DNA of 33,833 bases from JBHJGS01 sp050331575 (GCA_050331575.1 JBHJGS010000007.1:1-33833), one strand, 5' to 3'; counted from the stretch's first letter, positions 16,544 to 24,969 are shown. Notes: generated by a model not told the origin, from the letters alone. Program-made: numbers and translations.

Positions 16544-17809
16544 ATGTCCGACGCTCTAACCCGACCCTTGCCGCCTGACACGGTCGTCGCCGTGCTGGAC
16601 ATCGGCTCGGCCAAGATTTGCTGCCTGATCGGGCGCGTCAATGCCGATGGTCTGATCCAAGTCATCGGCATCGGCCACCGCATGTGCCGGGGGTTACAGT
16701 CCGGCGTTGTGGTCGACCGCGATGCCGCGGAGCGCGCCATCCGCGCCTCCGTGGACCAAGCTGAGCGTATGGCCGGGCTGACTGTCAGCCAGGTTCTGGT
16801 GTCGGTGAATATGCCGGAACTGCGCTCAGACATTGTCGAAGTTGAAATCGCGCCGCGGGACCGGCGCGTTACCGAAAGCACCGTCGATCAGCTGATCGCG
16901 GAGGCCCGACGCGCGGTGTTGCCGCACGATGACCCGATCCTGCACAGCTTCCCCGCCGCCTATGGTCTGGACGGCCGCTTTGCCACGCGTCCGCCGATCG
17001 GCCTGTTCGGCGATAGATTGGGCCTGGCCCTGCATGTGCTGCGCGCACCCGCGGCGCCGCTGCGCAATTTGGAAACCTGTGTGCGCCGCGCCCATCTTGA
17101 TGTCGCGGGTTTCGTCGCGGCGGGCTATGCTGCGGGACAAGCGGTGCTGGTGGCCGATGAGCGCGAACTGGGGGCTGCCTGTATCGATATCGGCGCCGGT
17201 ATCACCGCCCTATCGGTTTGGACCGGCGGCACCATGGTGCATCTGGAAACGCTGGATTGCGGCGGGCGCCGCCTGACCGAAACGGTGGCCCGCCAGTTGG
17301 GCTGTCCGGTGGAGGCGGCCGAGCGCATCAAAACCCTCCATGGTGTCGCTGCCGAGCCGCTCTGTTCGGAGCGCGAGCAAATCGCTGTGCCGGATCTGGA
17401 TCCACGGGTCCAGGATCCACGGCATGTGCCGCGCCGTGCCTTGGCCGCGGCGCTGAGGCCGCCGCTGACCGAGTTGTTCGAGGCCTTGCGGGCACGCTTG
17501 GCCGAGGCCGGCCTCGATCATGACGCATCCGGCCGGGTCGTGCTCACCGGCGGAGCCGCGCAGCTGCAGGGGATCGACGATCTGGCCCAGGCGATCCTGG
17601 AGCGGCCGGTGCGCATCGGCCGGCCGCGCCGGGTCTTGGGCCTGGCCGAGGCGGCACAAACACCCTGCTTCGCCGCCGCCGCCGGCCTGCTGCTTCATGC
17701 GGTGGAGGCACCGGAGGACCTGTTCGGCCAAAGCCCATCCCGCCCAGGCCAACCGGGCCGGACCACGCCGTTTCGTGCCATCTCCCGATGGCTCATCGAC
17801 CATTTCTAG
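16544..17809 (+). CDS. ftsA: Cell division protein FtsA
   Basis: Actin-like ATPase of 421 residues that anchors FtsZ to the inner membrane. The phosphate-1 motif is in LDIGSAKICCLIG (about residues 19-31). ACIDIGAGITALSVW and the VVLTGGAAQLQGID block belong to the C-terminal ATPase half. The protein ends with the amphipathic helix FRAISRWLIDHF, the expected membrane-targeting sequence. ATG 16544 follows the ftsQ stop without a gap, with GAGGAG at 16531-16536 as ribosome site. ftsZ follows after 46 nt. Confidence 0.96.
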   Translation: MSDALTRPLPPDTVVAVLDIGSAKICCLIGRVNADGLIQVIGIGHRMCRGLQSGVVVDRDAAERAIRASVDQAERMAGLTVSQVLVSVNMPELRSDIVEVEIAPRDRRVTESTVDQLIAEARRAVLPHDDPILHSFPAAYGLDGRFATRPPIGLFGDRLGLALHVLRAPAAPLRNLETCVRRAHLDVAGFVAAGYAAGQAVLVADERELGAACIDIGAGITALSVWTGGTMVHLETLDCGGRRLTETVARQLGCPVEAAERIKTLHGVAAEPLCSEREQIAVPDLDPRVQDPRHVPRRALAAALRPPLTELFEALRARLAEAGLDHDASGRVVLTGGAAQLQGIDDLAQAILERPVRIGRPRRVLGLAEAAQTPCFAAAAGLLLHAVEAPEDLFGQSPSRPGQPGRTTPFRAISRWLIDHF

Positions 17810-17855
17810 CCACAAACCGAGATCAGGATAGACGCGAGAGGAAAAGGAGAAGGGC

Positions 17856-19514
17856 ATGTCGATCGATTTTACGTCCCCGGAGCTGATTGAGCTCCAGCCG
17901 CGCATCACCGTGATGGGTGTGGGCGGCGCCGGCGGCAATGCCGTCAACAATATGATCCGCTGCGAGCTTCAGGGCGTGGAGTTCCTGGTTGCCAACACCG
18001 ACGCCCAGGCGCTGGCGCATTCGCGCTGCTCCACGCGCATCCAGCTGGGTCGGGAGATCACCCAGGGGCTGGGTGCCGGTTCCTTGCCGACCCGCGGCCA
18101 GGCCGCAGCCGAGGAATCCTTGGCAGCGATCGAGGAGCATCTGGACGGAGTGCATATGCTCTTCATCACCGCCGGCATGGGCGGGGGCACCGGCACCGGC
18201 GCCGCCCCGGTGATCGCCAACCGCGCGCGCGACTTGGGCATCTTGACCATCGGCGTCGTCACCAAGCCGTTTCTGTTTGAGGGCGCGCGGCGCATGCGCG
18301 CGGCTGAGGCGGGCATCGAGGCGCTGCAGCAGGCGGTCGACACGCTGATCGTCATCCCCAATCAGAATCTGTTTCGCGTCGCCACGGAGAAGACCACCTT
18401 CGCCGATGCCTTCGCCATTGCCGATGATGTGCTGCATTCCGGCGTGCGCGGCATCACCGACCTGATGGTCATGCCCGGCCTGATCAATCTGGACTTTGCC
18501 GATGTGCAAACGGTGATGAGCGAGATGGGCAAGGCGATGATGGGCACCGGCGAGGCTGAGGGCGAGAATCGCGCCAAGGAAGCCGCCGAGGCGGCAATCT
18601 CCAACCCGCTGTTGGACGAGGTGTCGCTGCGCGGCGCCAAGGGCGTGATCGTGAACATCACCGGCGGCATGGATCTGACCCTGTTCGAGGTCGACGAGGC
18701 GGCCAACCATATTCGCGAGCAGGTCGACGGCGATGCCAATATCATTGTCGGCTCCGCCTTCAACGAGGCCTTGAACGGTCAGATGCGCGTCTCCGTGGTG
18801 GCCACGGGCATCGAGGCGGTGCCGGGGGAAGAGGCCAGTCGGGCCGGGGCCAGTGTTGTGGAATTGCGCCGGGGCCCGCGCCTGGGTTTCGGGGGCGGTC
18901 ATCGCGCCGCTACCGCGGAAAAATATGTTCCGCAAGAACACAGCCAGCCGGTCCGCCCGGAGCCGGAGCGCGAACCGGTTGCAGCGGTAGAACCGGAGCC
19001 TGAGACTGAGCTGGGGCTGGAGCCGGAGCCGGAGCCGGACGTCGAGCCCGAGGACGTCGCCGCGATGCAGGCGGACACGCCGCACCAGGTGCCGCTGGAG
19101 CTCAATCTGGAAGACGCCTTCATCCCCGATGAACCCCGCCGCGTGCGCCCGCGCCATCTGGCGGAAGTGCCCGCCGAGGCCGAGCCGGAGGCGGTCGCAC
19201 CGCCGCAGCAGCGCCCGGCCGAAAGCCCGGGAATGGCGAAAAGCCGTAGCTTGTTCAAGAAGCTGCAGGACCGCATCGCCAGCCACCAGGACGCGCCACA
19301 GGCTCAGCCTCGGGCGCAGTCTCAGGTGCAGTCTCAGGCGCAGTCTCAGGCGCAGTCTCAGGCACAGTCTCAGGCGAGGTCCGCCCAACCGGCCGCGCGC
19401 TCTCAACAACCGGAGCGTCCGCCGCTGTTCGGCTCCATCGGGCCGGAAGACCGGCCGACGCCGCAGGAAGACGATCTGAAGATCCCCTCCTTCCTGCGCT
19501 CACAGAGAAACTGA
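17856..19514 (+). CDS. ftsZ: Cell division GTPase FtsZ with long repeat-bearing linker
   Basis: Tubulin-like GTPase of 552 residues that forms the Z-ring. The core runs to about residue 320, with GVGGAGGNAVNNM near the start and the T4 loop GGGTGTG at 109-115. A linker of about 215 residues follows: first Glu/Pro-rich (repeated EPEPEP), later Gln/Ala/Ser-rich with tandem QAQS units. The last 14 residues (DDLKIPSFLRSQRN) match the conserved C-terminal peptide that binds FtsA and other partners. A strong ribosome site (AGGAAAAGGAGAAGG) precedes the ATG. It ends the dcw unit; no lpxC follows. Confidence 0.97.
   Translation: MSIDFTSPELIELQPRITVMGVGGAGGNAVNNMIRCELQGVEFLVANTDAQALAHSRCSTRIQLGREITQGLGAGSLPTRGQAAAEESLAAIEEHLDGVHMLFITAGMGGGTGTGAAPVIANRARDLGILTIGVVTKPFLFEGARRMRAAEAGIEALQQAVDTLIVIPNQNLFRVATEKTTFADAFAIADDVLHSGVRGITDLMVMPGLINLDFADVQTVMSEMGKAMMGTGEAEGENRAKEAAEAAISNPLLDEVSLRGAKGVIVNITGGMDLTLFEVDEAANHIREQVDGDANIIVGSAFNEALNGQMRVSVVATGIEAVPGEEASRAGASVVELRRGPRLGFGGGHRAATAEKYVPQEHSQPVRPEPEREPVAAVEPEPETELGLEPEPEPDVEPEDVAAMQADTPHQVPLELNLEDAFIPDEPRRVRPRHLAEVPAEAEPEAVAPPQQRPAESPGMAKSRSLFKKLQDRIASHQDAPQAQPRAQSQVQSQAQSQAQSQAQSQARSAQPAARSQQPERPPLFGSIGPEDRPTPQEDDLKIPSFLRSQRN
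19299..19376 (+). repeat. 12-bp tandem repeat inside ftsZ encoding QAQS
   Basis: About six copies of a 12-bp unit (consensus CAGGCGCAGTCT) run head to tail in frame, each encoding Gln-Ala-Gln-Ser. Copies at 19335 and 19347 are identical and the others differ by one to a few bases. The unit keeps the frame, so copy-number change would alter only linker length. Confidence 0.85.
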
Positions 19515-19599
19515 CAGCCCATGCCCAGACGCGCGGCGCCGCCGTCCTAAACCGTCAAAAGCGCGCCGGGCCGCGCAGAGGCTCCGAAGACCGGGGCGG

Positions 19600-19998
19600 T
19601 CAGCTGGTGATCGCCTTGGTTGCCAGTGTCGCCACCGTGGCGGTGGCACCAGTGAGGACGGCGCCCCAAACAACGTCGCCCACAGCCAAGCCGATCGGCC
19701 AATCCTTCAACACTGCTAGATTGGTGAAATCATAGGTGGCATAAGCCAGGCCGCCGAACAGCAGGCCATAGCCCAGGGCTGTCGGCCAGCCCTGGGCCAG
19801 CCCCGGCTTCACCGCAAACACAATGATGCCGATGATGTAGAACAGATAAAAGCCCAGAGCCCAGCCGAAGTTCGGCTTTTCCGCCATAAGATGGCCGACC
19901 TGCTGGTTGTAGAGGTTCTTCAGCACCAAGCCGATCCAAAGAGCATCGACAGCAAGGAAAAATACAAGGGCGACGGCATAGGCAATCAGATAGGTCAT
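19600..19998 (-). CDS. DUF2177 family membrane protein
   Basis: Small integral membrane protein of 132 residues with four hydrophobic segments. The N-terminal FFLAVDALWIGLVLKNLYNQQVGHLM and the later GLAYATYDFTNLAVLKDWP are the hallmark blocks of DUF2177. The biochemical function of the family is unknown. It converges on ftsZ, leaving 85 bp between the two stops with no clear terminator. AAGG lies upstream of the ATG. It is probably a single-gene unit, because a hairpin at 20045-20067 separates it from the leftward gene upstream. Confidence 0.85.
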   Translation of the reverse strand: MTYLIAYAVALVFFLAVDALWIGLVLKNLYNQQVGHLMAEKPNFGWALGFYLFYIIGIIVFAVKPGLAQGWPTALGYGLLFGGLAYATYDFTNLAVLKDWPIGLAVGDVVWGAVLTGATATVATLATKAITS

Positions 19999-20044
19999 CG
20001 GCTGGCCTTAGAGGTAGCAGGGGTTTGACACGATACGCACGAAA

Positions 20045-20067
20045 CGCCCGGTCAGGATGACCGGGCG
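20045..20067 (-). terminator. Intrinsic terminator-like hairpin
   Basis: A perfect 9-bp GC-rich stem (CGCCCGGTC / GACCGGGCG) with a 5-nt loop lies 21 nt beyond the stop of the leftward gene at 20089-20745. On the minus strand it is followed by TTTCGT. The short T-run makes it a modest intrinsic terminator. Confidence 0.6.
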
Positions 20068-20088
20068 CTTTCAGCATATCACCAATTG

Positions 20089-20745
20089 TTACCGCCGTTC
20101 GCGGTGATCACTCCAGTGAAAGCCGATGGAAAAGCCCGGCTGGACGCGAGCAAATTGATCCTGCGCCTGTCCGCGAAAAGGGCGCGGGCCGTTTGCCCAG
20201 CGATAGTGCCGGCGCAGATCCGCGGCCATGCGGTCTGCCAGCTCGTGATACAGGCCGATCTTGATTGTGGAGGGATGCGCCCCGAAGCGGCACCCAGCGC
20301 CCTGGCTGACCCGGGCCATATCCCGGATCCGCCCGCGGTCGCCGCCACGGGCCAAGATCGCCCCGCGCCGCCCGGGTTGCTTGATCACCAGATCATAGTC
20401 ATAGGCCAAAACCGCCTTGATAGGCTGGATCGTGCAGCGGCGGCCCACGCTGGCAGGCCGACGGCTGAGCGGATGAAGCTCCGGTGGAGCGGCGCGCAAC
20501 GCCAGGCGAGCGACCACATCGGCACGGCGCGGCCGATCCACGAACGCGACACCGGGACCCGTTTGCGCGACAAGGGACCGGACCACCGCCTCAGTGAGCC
20601 GCGGATGGCCCGGCACATCCACGAACACGCGCAGACTCTGGCGTGCACCGCGATGGTCTGCCTGTGCCGGCACGGCCGGTGCCAGAACGGCCAGGGCCGC
20701 CAGGGCTGTCAAGCCGATTGTCAGCAAACGCAGCACATGTGTCAT
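20089..20745 (-). CDS. Predicted exported protein of unknown function
   Basis: Protein of 218 residues that I do not recognise. ATG 20745 is chosen because a Sec-type signal peptide follows directly (MTHVLRLLTIGLTALAALAV, with likely cleavage after the AQA near residue 29), and GGGAGA lies about 8 nt upstream. A longer in-frame start at 20784 would bury the signal. The mature part is Arg-rich and basic, with two cysteines (in GRRCTIQP and GAGCRFG) that could pair in the periplasm, and a hydrophobic KAVLAYDYDLVIKQPG strand between them. It is probably a single-gene unit ending at the hairpin at 20045-20067. No role can be assigned. Confidence 0.65.
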   Translation of the reverse strand: MTHVLRLLTIGLTALAALAVLAPAVPAQADHRGARQSLRVFVDVPGHPRLTEAVVRSLVAQTGPGVAFVDRPRRADVVARLALRAAPPELHPLSRRPASVGRRCTIQPIKAVLAYDYDLVIKQPGRRGAILARGGDRGRIRDMARVSQGAGCRFGAHPSTIKIGLYHELADRMAADLRRHYRWANGPRPFRGQAQDQFARVQPGFSIGFHWSDHRERR

Positions 20746-20881
20746 TGACTGTCTCCCTATCCTTCGCTGTCGAATGGGAGACACAGTGAGGCGACCGGTC
20801 TGAACCGGCCGTGGCGCAATCGGTTATCTGGCAGTCAGAAACCAACCGAACCGGCACAGGGGGGCCGTGCGGCGGACCCGC

Positions 20882-20949
20882 GGCCCGCCTTTTCTGCGGT
20901 GAGCGATTTTGTCCGACCGATTGGTATCGCACAGCGGGTCCAATCGGTC
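20882..20949 (-). repeat. 68-bp intergenic repeat, copy A
   Basis: Read on the minus strand, this segment aligns without gaps to 24041-24108 on the plus strand, about 51 of 68 positions identical by eye. The first 40 positions are best conserved, including the core GCGATACCAnTCGGTCGGA. The last ten (AAGGCGGGCC) are identical. This copy has perfect 10-bp inverted arms, GACCGATTGG / CCAATCGGTC, at 20915-20924 and 20940-20949 with a 15-nt spacer. It lies between the AhpD-like gene and the exported-protein gene. Confidence 0.75.
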
Positions 20950-20964
20950 AGGTCAGGTGTTGCG

Positions 20965-21564
20965 CTAGGCCGCCAGCCCCAACATCTGCAGGAAGCCGAC
21001 ATATTCCGGCCGGCCTTGCTGCGATTGGCCTTTCGCCAAACGGTCTTCAATCGGCACTTCGCGGGCCTTGGCGCGCATATCGTCGAACTGCTCCTTATTG
21101 GGGCTGACCCCCAAGCCGGAGACGATGCGGGTCATGTGATTGAACAACCCGACCACGCTGGCAATGTCGTGCACGGTCTCTTCAGAAAAGCCCTGGGCAA
21201 GGATGGCGTCGACATCGTCCTGGGTGACACTGTGCGGCTCGCGGGTCAGCTTCGCGGCATAGACGAACACGGGGTGCAAGCGGTCGTCGACGGGCGGAAG
21301 CTCGGACTGGCCGCACGCATCAGTCATTTCCTTCGTCGCGCCATAGCCTTCCGCGGCAGCGGCATGCGCATTGTAGCAGAAGCCGCAATGGTTCAGCGTC
21401 GAGACATAGGCGGAAATCAGCTCCCGTTCCGCGATACTGAGTTCGGAAGGCCCGCGCATCACCACGTCAATATAGGCGAGCAGCTCTTTCAGACCTTTTG
21501 TGTGGGTCTTCCAGACGTGCATGATCAAGTGGCTTTGGTCGGGGAGGGACGGCAGAAAGGACAT
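20965..21564 (-). CDS. AhpD-like / carboxymuconolactone decarboxylase family peroxidase-related protein
   Basis: Alpha-helical protein of 199 residues in the AhpD-like superfamily. The catalytic signature E-x11-C-x2-C-x3-H is intact: Glu48, Cys60, Cys63 and His67 (NHCGFCYNAH). Family members use the two cysteines in peroxide or disulfide chemistry. The C-terminal third (KEQFDDMRAKAREVPIEDRLAKGQ) is of the peroxidase-related subtype. GAGG lies about 8 nt before the ATG. Immediately upstream is a full-length diverged paralogue that carries a stop codon, so this is the working member of a tandem duplication. The physiological substrate is unknown. Confidence 0.88.
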   Translation of the reverse strand: MSFLPSLPDQSHLIMHVWKTHTKGLKELLAYIDVVMRGPSELSIAERELISAYVSTLNHCGFCYNAHAAAAEGYGATKEMTDACGQSELPPVDDRLHPVFVYAAKLTREPHSVTQDDVDAILAQGFSEETVHDIASVVGLFNHMTRIVSGLGVSPNKEQFDDMRAKAREVPIEDRLAKGQSQQGRPEYVGFLQMLGLAA

Positions 21565-21656
21565 GGGTGGAGCCTCGTCGCAAGGTCAGGGGATTGCGGC
21601 CAGGACGCTACGGCGCCGCCCTTAACAAGCTGTAAGCGTATGTCCTCGAATGTGTC

Positions 21657-21684
21657 ACAACGGGCGCGTTTCCACCCCCGTTGT
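21657..21684. terminator. Hairpin between the two AhpD-like genes
   Basis: Perfect 8-bp arms ACAACGGG / CCCGTTGT with a 12-nt loop lie 25-52 nt beyond the stop of the upstream leftward gene. There is no T-run on the minus strand, so it is only a weak terminator candidate. Confidence 0.35.
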
Positions 21685-21708
21685 CAAATTTGTGATCGCC
21701 GCGGCCGA

Positions 21709-22314
21709 TTACGCCGCTTCTTTTGCCGGCTCGCCCTTGACGAAGGTTTTGTATTTCGGCTTGCCCTGAGACGCCTTGTCTTTTTCCAGGCGCTGTTCAA
21801 CCGGCTGCTGGCGGAAACGCGTGCGCAACGCATCGAAATAGGCCTGTTGACTGGTCACACCGAAGCCCGCGACCACGCGGGTCATCATGTTGGACACGCC
21901 AATGGTGTAGATGATATCCGCAACCGCATGCTCTGACCAGCCCGCGTCCAGGAGCGCTTTGGCGTCGGCTTAGCGGACGGTATGGGCATCCAGCGTGATC
22001 TTGCGGGCATAGGCGAACACCGGCACCAGCTTGGGATCATCGACCGGATTGTCGCGGTTGCGCATGCGCTCCACCATCTCCTCGGTGGCGCCATATTCTT
22101 CGGCGAAGGCGGCATGAGCGTTGAAGCAAAATTCACACTCGTTCAGAGCAGAAATGTACGTAAAGATGAGTTCACGCTCAGAAATGCTCAATTCCGACGG
22201 ACCGTGCAAGGTCACATCGATGAACGCGAGAAGTTCCGAGACGCCTTTCGGGAAGGTCTTCCAAACATGGGAAATGAGATGCGTGTTGTCCGGCAGGGAG
22301 GGTAAGTAGGCCAT
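21709..22314 (-). pseudogene. Second AhpD-like gene interrupted by an in-frame TAA
   Basis: Paralogue of the gene at 20965-21564: MAYLPSLPDNTHLISHVWK matches MSFLPSLPDQSHLIMHVWK. The signature Glu and CEFCFNAH are present. At 21970-21972 the frame reads TAA (…DAHTVR*ADAKALLDAGWSE…), then continues in the same frame with homology to a normal end at 21709. Full length would be 201 residues plus stop, almost the same as the paralogue. A single base change (for example GAA to TAA) explains it. The truncated product would keep the CxxC site but lose the last helices. Start 22314 is set by homology; the frame is open to 22395. Could be true decay or a sequence error. Confidence 0.8.
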
Positions 22315-22501
22315 CGGGAAATCATCCTGTGCAAGGTTGCTTTGATGGCGAGACCATGCCGGCTCGGCATTAATAGGTCGTATATTGTAATTCACTCCTC
22401 TTTGAGGAAGGCGTTATAATTGGACCTTCAATTTGAATTGCATTTGAGCGTCGGGTGTACCCCATCCATGCGAAACCCGTAGCAGATCAAGCGTTTGACA
22501 A

Positions 22502-22543
22502 GGGGTCAGAGGCAGCGGCGCCGGGGTCAGAGGAAGCGGCAAC
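22502..22543 (+). repeat. Short 21-bp tandem repeat
   Basis: GGGGTCAGAGGCAGCGGC and GGGGTCAGAGGAAGCGGC follow each other with a 21-bp period in the gap downstream of the M28 peptidase gene. A further partial GGGTC follows. Nothing else in this 268-bp gap (22315-22582) is recognised beyond an AT-rich stretch at 22380-22440 that could hold the promoter of the broken AhpD-like gene. Confidence 0.5.
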
Positions 22544-22582
22544 CGGGTCTTCATCCGGACCGCCGCCCCCAACGAATTGTCA

Positions 22583-23986
22583 TTATTGGCTTAGCTCGCG
22601 GCCCGGGTCAGGGCGCAAACGCACATCGCTGTTGGCCAGCACCCACAAAAAGGCGGCATAGGCCGCGACATTCTGGTCCAGGGCCTCAGCGTCGATCTTG
22701 TCCAGCGTATCGTCGGGTGTGTGGTGCAGATCAAAATAGTCGGTGCCATCCTGAGCCAGGCGCAAGGCCGGCATCCCGCGCGCGTTCAGCGGACTTAAGT
22801 CCGGGCCGCCGGACGTCGCGCCGCCTTCGTTCAGGGCGATCCCCAACGGCGCCAGGATCTGGGCCAGCTCGCGCGCCAGGTCCTGGCCCTGTGGCGATAA
22901 TGGGCCGGTGGCCAGTTCATACACCCGCTCTGCGCCAAAATCGGACTCAGAGCCGGTGATATGGTTGGTCAGTTCGCCGGCGTGCGCCTCGGCATACGCG
23001 CGTGCGCCCAACAGCCCAACCTCCTCGGCCCCCCAATGCACCAGACGAATGGTGCGCTTGGGCGTCAGGCCGCTGTCCAGGATCAGCTTCACCGCTGCGG
23101 TGGTGATCGCCACGCCCGCGCCGTCATCAATGGCGCCGGTCCCCAGATCCCAGCTGTCCAGATGGCCGCCGGTCAGGATAATTTCTTCGGGCCGCTCAGA
23201 GCCCTTGATATCGGCGATGACATTGCCGCTCTTGGTGGTGCCGAGCACCCGCGGCAGCAAGGTCATGGCTATGCGCACGGTCTCACCGCGGCTGGCGATG
23301 CGCTCGATTTGATCAGCATCCGGCGCGGACAGGGCCGCGGCCGGGATCGGGTCGGTGTCGTCGCCGAAGCGCGTGCCACCGGTGTGTGGAAACCGGCGGC
23401 TGTCGGTTCCCACCGAACGGATCAGGATCGCTTTGGCCCCCTTCTCCGCGGCAAGCTGGGGGCCGGCCCAGCGCACCGGGCCGAAATAGCCATAGGAACT
23501 GCCGTCCTGGGTCTTGCCCATGGCGTGGCTGACATAGGCGATCTTGTCCTCCAGGCTGCCCGGAGCGGCTTGCCTCAGGGCGTCCAGCGTCTCGAACATC
23601 ACCAGGTCGCCCTCAATGCCCAGCCGCGGCGTGGCGCCGGAATTGCCCAAGGCCGTGATCACCAGCGGCTGCGGGTAAGGCGACACGATCGCGGCCGTCT
23701 CAGCGCCGCGCACCCAGGTGCGCATGTCAAACGGCTCAATGCGGACATCCTCAAGGCCAAGCGCGGTCAGCGTGGCCACCGACCAGTCGCGCGCCCGCGC
23801 TTCCGCTTCGGTGCCGCCCAGCCGCGGACCGACCTCGGTGGTCAGGCTTTCCACGATGGCATAAGCTTGGCTGCCGGCAAGCGCCCGGTCGCGCAAATCA
23901 GCGGCCTGCCGGGCCACCTGATCTGAGATCACTTGCGCTGAAGCCGGCAGGCTCAGCATCAGAAAAACACAATAAAGCAGTCGCAT
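22583..23986 (-). CDS. Exported M28 family zinc peptidase
   Basis: Predicted secreted or periplasmic aminopeptidase-like enzyme of 467 residues. A signal peptide is visible (MRLLYCVFLMLSLPASAQ, cleavage probably after ASA). The five zinc ligands of family M28 can be placed: His275 in GGHLDSWD, Asp in GAIDDGAG, the catalytic Glu pair in WGAEEVGLLG, an acidic residue in SESDFG, and His in FDLHHTPDDT. The region before the catalytic domain contains a PA-like insert (RWAGPQLAAEKGAKAILIRSVG). This layout matches Q-type carboxypeptidase/aminopeptidase members of M28. ATG 23986 is chosen for the signal peptide; an in-frame GTG lies three codons earlier. A copy of the 68-bp repeat lies about 55 bp upstream. 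Confidence 0.9.
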   Translation of the reverse strand: MRLLYCVFLMLSLPASAQVISDQVARQAADLRDRALAGSQAYAIVESLTTEVGPRLGGTEAEARARDWSVATLTALGLEDVRIEPFDMRTWVRGAETAAIVSPYPQPLVITALGNSGATPRLGIEGDLVMFETLDALRQAAPGSLEDKIAYVSHAMGKTQDGSSYGYFGPVRWAGPQLAAEKGAKAILIRSVGTDSRRFPHTGGTRFGDDTDPIPAAALSAPDADQIERIASRGETVRIAMTLLPRVLGTTKSGNVIADIKGSERPEEIILTGGHLDSWDLGTGAIDDGAGVAITTAAVKLILDSGLTPKRTIRLVHWGAEEVGLLGARAYAEAHAGELTNHITGSESDFGAERVYELATGPLSPQGQDLARELAQILAPLGIALNEGGATSGGPDLSPLNARGMPALRLAQDGTDYFDLHHTPDDTLDKIDAEALDQNVAAYAAFLWVLANSDVRLRPDPGRELSQ

Positions 23987-24040
23987 GCCATCCACTCCGC
24001 TCAGAGACCTCGCCCCAGTTGGCAGCTAAGAGTAACATTG

Positions 24041-24108
24041 GGCCGATTGGACTCGCTGAGCGATACCATTCGGTCGGATACCGTTGCTCGCTCTCTCGAA
24101 GGCGGGCC
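24041..24108 (+). repeat. 68-bp intergenic repeat, copy B
   Basis: Partner of 20882-20949 in opposite orientation. The inverted arms are less perfect here (CCGATTGG against CCATTCGG) but the 15-nt spacer length is kept. It lies in the divergent gap between the M28 peptidase gene and the PAS_5-type gene, 55-122 bp from the peptidase start and 153 bp or more from the other. Confidence 0.75.
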
Positions 24109-24260
24109 TTTCCATCCGATCATCTGCGATCGCGGTTGATCCGATCATACCTTAGCGCGGCCTCAGCCGGCAAAGCAATGCTGCACCTGCTTCGATTAAC
24201 CGTCTTCTCAGACCTTGGCGATATCAGCAAAGACTTGGCGGAGTGTCTTAAGGGCCCGGC

Positions 24261-24807
24261 ATGACGCAGTTTTACAATTTCAACCAGCTGACACCGGATT
24301 GGCCGGCCATGGAGCGGCACCCGGTGCGGGTTTCGTCTCCGCTGGCGGCCCGTTCCGATCCGCTGATCCGGTTTCGCCGTTGGTATGACGAGTTGCGTCA
24401 AGACGAGTCCTGCCTGCACCGGAGCAAGGTGACACCGCGCGCTGGCGCCGATCCTGGCCCATGTCTCCTTATTCGATCTGCTGGGCGAGCCGCTGACCGA
24501 TTTCCGCTTTCGCGTGCTCGCCGGGTATCCCGCCGCGGTGCTCGGCGAAAAGACCGGCAAGCTCGCCTCAGAGGCGATGACACCGGACAGCTTCAAGCGC
24601 TGGTGTGCGGCCTTCGCCCATGCCCAGGCGCACCAGGTGGCGATGCGATTCTCCGCGCCGACCCGCTTTACCGATGCCCTGCCCTTGATGGGCGAAATGC
24701 TGGTGGTTCCGGTCGGCGCCAACGGCCAGGCCACGCAGCTTCTCGGCAGCTATTCCCTTTACCAGGATGACGACGCGATCATCCACTGGCCGTGGGGCGG
24801 GGATTAG
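24261..24807 (+). pseudogene. PAS_5-type domain gene with a frameshift
   Basis: The first part reads from ATG 24261 (MTQFYNFNQLTPDWPAMER…) to about residue 59. The homologous continuation (LAPILAHVSLFDLLGEPLTDFRFRV as shorter blocks LAPILAHVSLF and LLGEPLTDFRF) is then in another frame and runs to the stop at 24807. The switch maps to the CGCGCGC run at 24436-24442: a gain of one base or loss of two would cause it. The rebuilt protein of about 180 residues resembles the short alphaproteobacterial PAS-fold (PAS_5) proteins, which look like sensory or ligand-binding domains with no output module. Either a recent frameshift or a dinucleotide-run sequencing error. Confidence 0.72.
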
Positions 24808-24858
24808 CTGATCATTGAAGAAAGTCGGTTCGGGGTTCGCTCGGGCACGACCGTCTCG

Positions 24859-24880
24859 GGGCGGCGGCCGGCCGCCGCCC
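24859..24880. other. 22-bp perfect GC palindrome
   Basis: Two 11-bp arms (GGGCGGCGGCC and its complement) meet without a spacer, 52 nt beyond the PAS_5-type gene and 90 nt before ettA. No T-run follows in either direction. It may slow or end transcription of the upstream gene, or may be a protein site. Confidence 0.4.
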
Positions 24881-24969
24881 AACCCTGCGCGATTGCACCG
24901 CGCGCGCGGCTGGAGTAAGCCCGGGCGCTGCGAGTCCTGCGTCCCCCTAGTCCGGAGTGAACGGCGCCC

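Noticed and set aside
19299..19376. CRISPR-like array
   Set aside because: The repeat is a 12-bp head-to-tail unit without spacers, in frame inside ftsZ.
17823..19409. Long open frame (528 codons) antisense to ftsZ
   Set aside because: It mirrors ftsZ codon structure in a high-GC gene and has low-complexity Leu/Arg runs; ftsZ is unambiguous on the other strand.
20899..21936. 345-codon plus-strand frame across the AhpD-like genes
   Set aside because: It is the complement of the AhpD-like gene and its broken paralogue, both supported by the E-x11-CxxCxxxH motif.
21970..21972. Programmed readthrough or recoding of TAA
   Set aside because: No recoding element, special tRNA or repeated context is visible; decay or sequence error is simpler.
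22961..23926. 321-codon plus-strand frame
   Set aside because: Complement of the M28 peptidase, whose zinc ligands are all identifiable on the minus strand.
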